Below are positions 52,901 to 62,700 of a DNA stretch of 64,000 nucleotides, one piece after another. Within the stretch, counting starts at the first letter, position 1. Every line of letters starts with the position of its first letter. Below the pieces are notes generated by a model. That model searched no databases and was not told the origin of the DNA. It worked only from the letters and a program-made list of their open reading frames with translations. The DNA comes from Acanthamoeba sp. SK_2022b (Eukaryota; Discosea; Longamoebia; Acanthamoebidae), in NCBI GenBank assembly GCA_027943245.1, contig JANDJZ010000075.1, positions 62,001 to 126,000 on the forward strand. The letters run 5' to 3'. The translations under genes and the position numbers were made by a program.

Positions 52901-55531
52901 GCATCATATGCAGCGATCGAGGAACGTGTCTCGACGGCCAATGCACATGTCAGAGCGGCTACACCGGTATGGCTCCGTCCTCGCCTCACATGGGACATTC
53001 TCTCATGCAAGTCACAGGTGACCAGTGTGAAAACGTGGTCGGCGCCTCCAGCTCGGACGACACGTTGGCCATCGCACTAGGAGTTGCACTTCCGGTCGGT
53101 TTCCTCTTCTTGTGCTGCCTCGCCGCCGTCTTCGTCATCTTCGGCATCCTCTACTGGCGCAAGGGACGCAAGCAGGAGCTCCTCTTGGCCGCCGAGTGGT
53201 CCGATTACTCCGAAAATAGCTTGGAGATGGACGACTTCTCTTCGTACGAGCTTTCTCCCCACCCTTGCCAGCAGCCCCACCCATGGAAGCGCCTCACCAC
53301 CCAAGTGTTCTCTCGCACAATCGCCCATCAGTCGTAGCACGAACTCCACAAGGAGCGGTGGGGGAGGAGGCGCTCTGGGCATGTCACGCGACCTCTCCTT
53401 TACCGACCTCGAGAAACTCAACTTGTCCTACGAGCCCAAGGCACTCACCTTCGGCCTCGGCCCTAGCGACAAATGCCCCGTGGACGAGGAGATGCACGAC
53501 GAGATCGTTATCACCAATCACGGCAATTCCACACGCAAGTTCGTCTTCTTCGTGCCGGCTGAGGACGAGACGCTCCGCTGTCGCCTGCATCCTGGTGCTG
53601 GCGTTGTCAAGCCGGTGAGTACATCAGTTCCCTTACCAACTTCCAACTTAACTTAAGATGGTGATGATGATGATGATGATGAGGTGATGCTGATGCTGAT
53701 GCCAAGCCTGCCGGTGGGGTTGGCAGGGCAAGAGTGTGACCATCAGCATCTCTTGCACGTTGCTCATGACCACCACCATCGAGCGTAAGATTAAGTTCGA
53801 AGTCGAGGGCATGGGCAAGCACCTCCTTTCTATCAAGCTCATCGGAGAGCTGTCCACCAAGCTTGATCCAAACGACATCGTCACTGTGCCGCCGCCCATA
53901 GGTTCGCTACTGCTCCTCGCGCATATTCCCATAACATACGGCAAGATTGCGTCTCATAAGGATTGACGCACCTTAGGAGTCGGGTCTTTCGGTTCTGTGT
54001 ACAAGGCCGATTATCGTGGACAGGAGGTGGCCGCCAAGGTCCTGAACTCGCAGCTGCACGCAAAGCAGATCGAAGAGTTCAAGAGGTGCAGAGGCCTGAC
54101 TCTCCCTTCCCTCCTCTTCTCATCTCACAATGTGTCGCTGGTCAACTTCAGAGAGGTGAACATTTTGAACCGTCTACGTTGCCCGTACGTGCTAAACTTC
54201 ATAGGAGCGTCGCACGTGGAAGGCAAACGCTGCATCGTGACCGAGCTGTGCAAGTCTGGTTCGGTGGCCGATCTGGTGTTTAGCGACAAGAGTTTCAACT
54301 ACCTGCTCATGCTCAAGGTGGCACTCGACATGTCCAAGGCCGTCGCCTTCCTTCACGCGTACTCCCACCTACCTTCCAGCTCTCCCGTTATGCCAAATCC
54401 GCACCGCTGGGTCACTTGAGAGCTTATGTGGAGGACGGTGGTGATGCAATCCAAACGACCATAGGAATGGAGTGCTGCACAGGGACATTAAGCCCGAGAA
54501 CTTTTTGGTTGCGTCGCTCTCCACCAAGGCTGCGGTCTCGTGCAAGATCGCCGACTTTGGAACTTCGCGGTAATGTTGCCTGTATTGACGTCCGCTATAC
54601 GTGGCTCGCTCACTGACTCGTCTTGTTGCGCGTGCGCCTTCAGTTCGATCACGACAGTGCGGGAGCTGCTCAACCACACGGCGGCTCTCGGCACGCCCCT
54701 GTACATGGCTCCCGAGGTCCTCCCTTCTCGCTTTTCTCCGCCAACTGTTTCTCGTGTCGCCCTCCGTGCCTCACACCCACGGCGCTGCAGGTACTGGAGC
54801 ACCAGCCGTACTCGGCCAAGATCGACGTGTACTCGTTTGGAGTGGTGCTTTGGGTACTCTACACGAGAAGAGAGCCGTACACCGAGCTCAAGCGCCAATG
54901 GGGTACTTTTTCTGTTCCCTCCCCGAATCTGGTCTCTCACTGACGGGCACACACCCACACGCCTTCTTTTTTCCACGCAGATGTACCCCGCTACGTAATC
55001 AAGGGAAAGAGGCCTTCCATTCCTCATCACTGCCCCAAGGTCTTTACATTCATGAATCGTGAACCGGTCATTTTGTTCTCTCGCGATCGTTCTCACTTGA
55101 GCCTGGGACGGCGTGCAGAACTTTGCCGACCTGATCGCCCAGTGCTGGGCGCACAGCCCCGACAACAGGCCGGATATGGCTGAAGTGGCCAAGGTGCTCG
55201 AGAACCTGTTCGAGGAGGAACGCGGTGTCCCGAAGAGATTGCGGCAGGGAGACGTTGATGATGCTCGTGACCGGGTATCTTTCCTCCTAGCCCCTCCAGT
55301 CTTCACAGCACAGGCTCATGCACGACAAACTCCAACAACGTGCGACAGGACACGTCACCAGACGCGGAGGGCAATCGGGAGCGCAAGGGAATGCGGACCT
55401 GGGAGGGCGGGAAGAACCTGCTCATGGTCGGCCAGGACAGCGACGGATCAGATGCCTCCTCAGACTCAGAAGACCAACCAAAGGGTAGCAAACGCAAGAG
55501 CAGGCGTGTCAACCGATCTGCACACACCTAA
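49915..55531 (+). CDS. Receptor kinase with two tandem PstS-like phosphate-binding ectodomains
   Basis: Single-pass receptor kinase. Exon 1 ([20 protein letters not shown]) is a signal peptide. Module 1 (about 50070-51390) is a divergent PstS fold: [39 protein letters not shown] and [18 protein letters not shown]. Module 2 (about 51445-52300) is plain Pst[46 protein letters not shown], the phosphate-site [15 protein letters not shown] and [17 protein letters not shown]. An EGF-like unit ([20 protein letters not shown]) precedes one transmembrane helix ([20 protein letters not shown]). Inside are a major-sperm-protein-like beta domain (53420-53900) and a TKL-type kinase with [32 protein letters not shown] and GTPLYMAPE, so catalytically complete. 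The tail is Ser/Asp-rich then basic. About 18 exons; several ends between 51380 and 52760 are uncertain. Confidence 0.82.
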
Positions 55532-56355
55532 CTTTACTTCCGCACCTTGGCTGCTTATTGTACTCCACACGGACACTTGGTCTTTACACAAGTGGTTCTC
55601 AACCTTTCTGCTAATCTCGTTCAACGTTGTCCCATATGCGCGCAAAGGTGGTTGAGTAGACCTTCTTACCACAGTAAACCACACGATCAACATCTTCGGT
55701 TTCGGAGTCACGTCGGGGGGGGGGCTCCCATAATAGCCTCGGCCGGGCGAAAAAACCAGCTCAAGTAGGGGTGGGGGCGAGGATAAAGAACGCCGGCCCA
55801 CCTAAGCAGTGGGCTGTAACCGTGCTTGCGGGGCATGTGGGTGGAGGGATTGGTGGCGTGCGCAGCGGAACGGGGGTTTAGGCCCACGCCGAAGGCCGCT
55901 GCCCCATTCCAGAAGGAGACTCGACATTGTGGCCCTCTCGGAAGGGAGGGCTTCAAGGTCGATGATGAGCGTCGCACCGCCTCAGGCTGGTTGACAGAGC
56001 AGGGAAAAGACGCCGGTCCCCTTGGTGGAGGGATCACAGCCCTGAGTGGGTCCTCTCGGGAAGCTGCGTATCGACTCCAACACCTCCACTTTTTTTTTGT
56101 TGTTCTTTTCAAGACTTCATCAGATAATCGCACCGAGGTACCGATTCTCGAATGATGAGGAACTTGCACTTGCATTACACTCTGTGCGTAAAGGGACAGG
56201 TGTTCAACGTTTTTTTGCTAAGGTACAAGTCAAGCATACTGAGTTCTAGTTGGAGAGCGAGTTGAGGAAGCTGCACTGGGCGGCCTAACCTCCACTTTTT
56301 TTTTGTTGTTGTTGTTCTTTTCGCCCCGCCTCATTGAATCACCACAACGTAAAGG
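55532..56355. other. Intergenic region with a duplicated T-rich motif
   Basis: About 820 bases between same-direction genes. It contains a near-identical direct repeat, ACCTCCACTTTTTTTTTG continuing TTGTTCTTTTC, at about 56082-56111 and 56289-56322, the second copy ending some 35 bases before the next ATG. A 109-codon forward frame (55826-56155) lacks motifs. No RNA gene recognised. Confidence 0.5.
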
Positions 56356-57555
56356 ATGGAGAACGCCCCAGAGGAGAAGAAGGTGGCGGAGTTACCAAAG
56401 AAAGAGGAGGAAGAGGAGGAACCTTCAAACTTCTTCGAGATTTTCGATGCAGAGCACCAATACGACCACACCACCTTCATCTTCGATGGCAAAGAGATAA
56501 AGATTGAGAGCCTAGGGTAGGTGTTGCCGGCAAACTCTTGCCATGCGAGGTTCTCACTTTGCTCACAGGCAAACGAACATGCAATTTGTGATATGTGAAG
56601 AGATTTTGTGCAGAACACTCATCTGCTGGGCCAAATGGTTTGGCCCAATGCTCAAATCCTGGGCCACTGGATGGTGCGTAACAAGGACCTCTTCAAGGAC
56701 AAGACTGTGCTCGAGCTTGGAGCTGGCCCAGGTGCTTCCCCTGCACCACCTCACCAGGTGTGCTTGCTTTGGCTGACGGCACCTTCCGCCGCCAGGCCTC
56801 AACGGCATCCTTGCGTCGGTGTACTGCAAGCGGGTGGTGATGACCGACTACCACGAGAAGGTGGTGGACCTCCTGCACCGCAACATCCAGCTCAACTCCC
56901 ATCGTACCGGCTCCCTCTCCCCTCCCTGACTGGCCACGTGATAGGACTCCTCCAAACTCAACCGGAGAACCGCGCGCGCAGTGGGCACGAACATGCAGGC
57001 GGCCAAGCTTACGTGGGGCGAAGGCGTGGTGGAGTTCAACCAGCAGTACGGGCCGTTCGACATCATCATCGGTTCCGGTTGCGTGTACGCACACGCCCCT
57101 CTCCACGATCCGCACTCGCGCTTCCGTGCGGTCGGGCCGACTGCTGTCGGCCGATGGCGCTAATCGTGGGGTTTGGGGCGGGCAGGTATGAGAGCGAGTG
57201 CATCCCGCCTCTGCTGGCGACAGCACACTACCTGCTGCCCATCAACGACAGCGACTACGACGAGGACGACCTGAGCAAGAACGAGGGCGGACGGCTGATC
57301 CTCTCGACCAACAACTACCGGTACGAGAGACGAAAGGACCTGTTCGAGGGCACCGCCCAGAAGTTGGGCCTGCGCCAGCAGTTCATGGACATGAAGAAGC
57401 TCCTGGCCTTTGCCGAGCAGGAGAAGGCCAAGGACACGCGGGTGGCAGTGCAGCAGGAGGAGTTCGACCTCATCCACGTCTGTACCCTCTCCCGGCCTTC
57501 CACTTCCGTGCCTCCCACCATCGGCTCCTCTTCCTCCGCCGCCCCTTCCTCCTGA
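56356..57555 (+). CDS. Class I SAM methyltransferase, METTL21/METTL18-like (methyltransferase 16 family)
   Basis: Probable protein lysine or histidine methyltransferase. The N-terminus is acidic and Lys/Glu-rich (MENAPEEKKVAELPKKEEEE). The core reads HLLGQMVWPNAQILGHWMVR, then the SAM motif KTVLELGAGPGLNGILASVY, CKRVVMTDYHEKVVDLLHRN and FDIIIGSGCVYA. The DIIIGSGCVY block occupies the position of the family's DxxY catalytic motif. A C-terminal part (FEGTAQKLGLRQQFMDMKKL, EEFDLIHVCTLSRP) follows. About five exons; the join near 56520-56615 is unresolved because the simplest acceptor leaves the frame off, and the final codons could be read-through past a missed donor near 57480. AATAAA occurs at 57580. 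Confidence 0.72.
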
Positions 57556-57579
57556 CCCCCCCCCTCGCTGTATGTCGGC

Positions 57580-57585
57580 AATAAA
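57580..57585 (+). terminator. Putative polyadenylation signal after the methyltransferase gene
   Basis: AATAAA 25 bases after the stop at 57555, in the 99-base convergent gap. Motif match only. Confidence 0.45.
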
Positions 57586-57654
57586 ATGGCTACCTGCGTC
57601 ACTGCGACACTGCCGTCGGCTTCATTGCACACGCAAAGACGTCGCGCGGAGGTG

Positions 57655-58943
57655 TTAGTCGCTGTCGGAGTCGTCGAGGTCGAGCCCGAAGGCGCGGGCC
57701 AGCGCCAGCGCGGCGTCTGCGGCAAAGTCGCGTCTCTGCTCGTCGCTCATCTGCGCCGACTGCTGCCGTATCTCCCGTAGGCCCGCCAGCTGCTGGAAGG
57801 CCTTGTCGAAGTGCTCCTCAAGCTCCTCCGTCCATTTCTCCTCCGCGCCCTCCCCCTCTGACTCTGCTGGTGTGCTCTTTGTCGGCTCCGCCGAACCGTG
57901 CGCCGCTGCTAGGTCCTCCTTTCGCTCTCCGTCCCCAGCCACACTGGGCTCTTCCGTTCCGTCTTCCTTCGGCAATCGCTCTGCCGTGTCGACGGCATCG
58001 CTTGCTGCGCCCTCTTCGTCAGGCAAGACGGCGTCTGCTCCGGAGGTTAACCTCACACCAGCAATTGCTTGGAAAGGAGCACATGATGTGGGGTGTTGTG
58101 TTGTGTTGTGTTGTGTTGTGTTGTGTTGTGTTGTGTTGTGTTGTGTTGTGTTGTGTGTTTGTCGCCATACATCGAGGGAAGCCTGTGCGCGGCTTCATAG
58201 TCATGACGGGCCACATGTTGGCCTCCAAAGCCTCCAACACTCGTTCCAAGCCTTGTGTCTCGCTCAGCAGGCCTAATCCACGCAACAATAATAAACAAAA
58301 GAGTGAGGCCTGCGTTGGCATGCAGAGGTGGGACCGATGGCCAGCGCCCACCTCCCGTCGCCTCGCTGTTGCTGCTGCTGTCCTCATCGAGTGGGTTCCA
58401 GAGGATCAGCTCCACGGCGTTTTCCGTGCACCAGTCCTCGATCGCCCGCAGATTGCCCTCGTGCTGGTTCGCTCCTTTAGGGAGCACGAGAGGGTCAGCC
58501 GATTGTGTACAGCCATGTAGAACAGGGCCAAAGGGCAGCAGTTGCGACGAACCCGTAGCGGAGGCGACGCAGAGCTGCACTGAGGGAGCCAAGTCCTCGA
58601 GCATGATCTGCCAGGCCTGCAACTTGGCGCCAGTCCCAACCTGGTGGATGCATCGTTACGCTTTGTGAGAAAACACTCGCGATTGCTGACTCAGCAAAGG
58701 GGGCGAAGGCACCTCAGCCGTGTCACAGAGAAGAAGGAAGGCGTCGCACGCGCCTCGGGGCAGGTTGGTCTGCACCGATGCCTCGACGTTGGCTGTTTCG
58801 GAGTGCTGCACCTGTACCAGCTGCAACTCGGCCGTGTAGTACCGTGTGTCAAGACGCCACCGCAGGCCTTCATCGCCTGCCCCTTCGTTGCCTTGGGCCG
58901 CCGACCCCGATTGCGCAGAACGCGAAGCCCTCACCCGGGCCAT
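57655..58943 (-). CDS. AAGAB: AAGAB/p34-like adaptin-binding protein
   Basis: Chaperone-like factor for assembly of clathrin adaptors AP-1/AP-2 in animals. Matching blocks: WRLDTRYYTAELQLVQVQ, FLLLCDTAE, WCTENAVELILWNPLDED, ETQGLERVLEALEANMWP, and a C-terminal helical region ELEEHFDKAFQQLAGLREI followed by RRDFAADAALALARAFGLD and an acidic end DLDDSDSD. The family's N-terminal nucleotide-binding-like loop is not seen; start was placed at ATG 58943, and a further upstream exon is possible. About four exons; one intron carries a TTGTG repeat. The stop TAA lies at 57655-57657. Identification rests on WCxEN...ELI and the RxxEALExNMWP block. Confidence 0.7.
58095..58156 (+). repeat. (TTGTG)n pentanucleotide repeat in the AAGAB-like intron
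   Basis: About 12 uninterrupted TTGTG units between two exons of the reverse-strand gene. Frames across it read alternating Cys/Val or Asn/Thr/Gln/His patterns and are not protein. Confidence 0.92.
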
Positions 58944-59163
58944 GCCTGCCAGAGGCCGAGCGGGCGAGATTTAGAAAGATGGCGATCTTGAAGAAGAGTG
59001 TTTGTGCACGCACCAGCAAGGAAAGGAGCAGCTAGGTGAGTCGTAGTGGAAACGAAGAGCACGTCATTGTGCTCGCGCCTCTCATCTTGACCCTCCATCC
59101 GTGTTTTAACGAAGAAAAGGTGCGGGAAAAAACGCGTTGCAGCAAACAGGCCCTAGCAGCGAG

Positions 59164-59671
59164 ATGAAGCGGGGTGGTCGCTCCGAGTCTCAGTTCCTCG
59201 GCAGTTTGGTGCAGCAGCTGCGCAATGCCGAAGAGAGCGCCGTATGCGTGTTCTCCTCTTTTTTTTGTCACAAAACGTCAAGGCCTGAACTCCCGATTAA
59301 TCGATGGTTTGGTGCTCCGGTCTGCACACCACACAGAATGCCAAAAAGCTGGTGTTCACCTCCACAGACGGGACGGTGCTGCTGGAGCAGAACGGTCGAG
59401 GGCTGCTCACGCGAGTGACCATTGACCCCAAGCTGGAGGGCAACACGGAGGCCATCGAGAAGGCGGTCCTCGACGCTGCTTCCCTCATGGTACGGCGCCC
59501 TCCTCGTTCTCTCTCCTTTGCGTCCAGCAAGCTACCCACACTTCTCTCTCTCTCTCCCCTTTCTGTGTGTAGGTATCGCCACTGCAAGACGACAGCACGG
59601 AGGGGCTGGAGGAGGCCATCAGCGACGTGTTTGATGAAGCATTGGGCGAGAGCATGAGCAAGAAGTCGTGA
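59164..59671 (+). CDS. YbaB/EbfC-family nucleoid-associated-like protein
   Basis: Exons 59164-59241, 59337-59489 and 59573-59671 give 109 residues, the size of bacterial YbaB/EbfC. After a basic N-terminus (MKRGGRSESQF) and a helix, the core KKLVFTSTDGTVLLEQNGRG and LLTRVTIDPKL, then NTEAIEKAVLDAASLM, follows the YbaB pattern in which two strands with a GxG(L/K)V turn lead to IDP and an acidic helical segment. Family members bind DNA as tweezer-like dimers. A eukaryotic nuclear copy with introns suggests an organelle-targeted or transferred protein; the basic N-terminus is short for a transit peptide, so localisation is unclear. The end is DVFDEALGESMSKKS. Confidence 0.68.
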
Positions 59672-59753
59672 CACCAACGTCCTTTCCCCTCTTTCTCTCC
59701 ACTCTCCACTCTCGAAGACGAAGCGCGACGCCATCGCAGGATCGCACAGCTCC

Positions 59754-62700
59754 TCATGGCTGGGCCTGAACACCGGCGCCGGCGACGTGATAGGCGCTCG
59801 CATGCAGCTGGGGGTGGCGGTGCGGATGGGCGTGCTGGGTGTGGTGGTGGTGGTGGCCGCGGCGCCAGCAGGGGTGCTGGTAGGCCGTGCGGAATTCGCG
59901 CATCCAGTCGGCCTCCTTGGGGAGGGTGTTGGGCTTGGGGCCCTTGTCAAAGTGGAAGATGTCCACGCCCGTCATGTAGGCGACGAAGAACGCCGCTAGC
60001 GCGAGCGCCAGCACCACCCCCACGAACGTCATCTGACCTGTGGACGCGCCATGCCACCATGCCGACAACCAGTTGGGGGTCAGGCCGGTGTGCGCGATTC
60101 GCGTTGGCGGGAAGCGGGGAGGGAGCAGGGATCGGGTACCCACGGTGCCGTGGAGAGAGAGGAAGATGAACATGAGCGACTGGAACAGCACCGCCGTGAA
60201 GAGCATCACCCGCAGCACGATCCTGACCCATCGAAATAACCCATGATGAGCGATCATTTGTTAAAAAAGAAGTACAGCCAAAGCAAAAAGCAAAACTAGT
60301 GTAAGGGAGCGTGGGTCCTACCAGAGCATGCTGCCATCGCTGTCAAACTCTCGTGGGCGCACGTGGACAAGGAGGTAGGTGTCGAGGAAGTGTTTGCACA
60401 TGAAGTAGAGCGTGCCGAAGGGGAGGATGAGCGGCGCGATGGTGCTGAAGGTGAGGATCGTGGCGAAGAAGACCATCATGTAGGCGTACTGCATGCCGTA
60501 TTCGTGGGGATAGGCGTATTCGTCGGCACGCTTCTTCTGCGAGATGGTGACGGCCTTCCATTTGAGGAGGAGGGACTGCAGGCGCTCTGGCAGCCGCATC
60601 ACCTACCACGCACGCAACACACGCAACGACGGCGTGAGGAAGGTCCGTTGGCCTGGATGGGAGGGGGCAAAGGGGTGGCAAAGGGGTGCGTACCTCCACA
60701 ATTTGGCCGACGATGGCCATCTGGATGATGTAGTTGATGAAGAAGGCGGCCGAGTTGGGCAGGAAGAGGCCGGAGAAGAGTATGTTGAGGTGCTGTCTGT
60801 TGTCCCATCCTGGAGGGGGGGGACATGAGACGTGAGCTTAGGCGCATGCGAGGGCTCAGGGTCTCGAACGAGCGGGATACCTTTGCGGATGAGGGCGTCG
60901 AGGGAAGTGAGGAAGAGAGACGGAAGGAGAAGCACGCTGAAGAGGAGGAAGACGTAGGTCTTCACCACCAGGTACTTGTGCGTAGATGACACCGTGTGGT
61001 GGCCTTCGAACATGGACGAAACTGCGAGCGCCGAACGCGAAGCAAGTGAGGGAGCGTGCAATCCGCCGATGGGCAAGTTGGGCTGGTTGGCGTACACCAG
61101 ATGACGAGCGGCAGGATGGTGGTGACGGCCAAGAGAATAAGAGTGGGAAGATAGGCAAAGAGGATGGCGCCGTTGTTCCAAGCATGCAGGCTGTTGATGA
61201 TGTCGGCGAACAGCGGGGCCTGGGCGATCACACGCGCAACACTGAGCGATGTCTCACTGATTTCCATCAATTTGGGGAAGGAGAGGAGCGCGAACCTGTT
61301 TGAGGGGCTGCAATGCCGAGATTATGGACAGGGGCGTCGTGAAGAATGAAAAGAAGAAGAGGAGCGTGAGGTTGACGTAGAAAACGCGCAACCGCTTCTC
61401 CCACTTGCCCACCCCCAGGTTCTACGCATCCAGAGGATCGTGGTCAGTGCACACCTATGCAACGACGCATTGGAGCAAGCAGTTACGAAACGTGAGCACG
61501 AACGTACCGGCCATATGATGTCCTCAGGCTCTGGCGCCATTCTCACGATCCATTGCCTGTCGCTGAGAGACCTGCGCAGTTGCTACATCAGTGCCAGTTC
61601 CATGGAGAAGACTCCCTCCCGAGCCACAGTGCCACAGCAAGGGAGAGGAAACACTCACTTGGATTGGGCCGTGAGGTCCTCGCCGAACCAACGATTGAGA
61701 TCCCAAACCCGCGTGTGCTTCCGGTAGATAGCGGCAACCACCTGTCGACGGATCGCACCGGTGGGCGCTGTTAGTCGGGGCGCATTCTTACGCAAAACGC
61801 AGCGTGAAGGGCTCTGAGTGGTGCCCTAAGAGTGAGTACGCCACCTTGGCCACAGCGCTCGAGGAGAAGGTGACGAAGACGATGCCGGTGGCGCGTGCGG
61901 CCTTGGCCCGCCGCCTGGCCCGTACCACTTCGTCCTTTTGTGCGGCCTTCTTGCGCTTGAGCTCTCGGATGGCGTCGAGCCGGCCTCGCGCGCCGCCATA
62001 GACGATTCCCTCCACGATCGTGGCGAAGTGCAGCACCAGGTAGACCAGCTTCTCGATCAGAGAGGACGACGGCGGGAACCACACAAGCGGGCGCTGGCCT
62101 CGCAACATCCTCTCCTGGCGGTAGTGGTCGAGCTGATCATCGATGTCCTTGTATGTCTCCAGAGCTGCGAGCACATCGCGCACCTCCCACGCCACGTGGA
62201 CTGACACCACGCTCGGCTTCTTCTTCTCGTGATCGGCTTCGCTCTCGCTCTCGCTCATTTCGCGCGCTCGCGCCAACGCCTCCGCCGCGCTTCGCTTTCG
62301 CTTTTCCTTCTGCCGTTTCCACCACCCAAGCGCCTTGGTCGTCTTGGTCGTTTCCCGCTCGCCGTCTTTGTGGCCGTCCGTTATCTGGTCCTCTCCCTCC
62401 TCCCCGCTCCCGGTGTTCGTGCCTGTTGGCTGTTCTCTCTCATCGCCTGCTTCGTCCCCGTCATCGAGCAGGCTCCGGCCCTCATCACCCCTACCGGTGC
62501 CAGCATGGAAGGAGGCCCGCCCCTTCGCCCTGTTGTCTACCTCGTTCGTAGCGGATGATCCGGCATCGGCAGGCGAACTGTGCTCACCTTCTTCAGGGAA
62601 GCCGTCCCCCTTGGTCTCCCTCCAGGCGGCCGCGGCGTGGAGCTGGCTGGCGTCCAGGCTCAGGGTGCGTCGGCGTCTCCGCTTCGCCTTGACCCGCTCC

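Noticed and set aside
53240..53270. A 28-base intron in the receptor kinase juxtamembrane region
   Set aside because: Too short; a longer intron using the same donor and the acceptor after CCCATCAG also keeps frame and is more credible.
58010..58390. Poly (Cys-Val) and Asn/Thr/His/Gln repeat frames across the TTGTG array
   Set aside because: Pure pentanucleotide repeat inside an intron of the AAGAB-like gene, open in all frames by chance.
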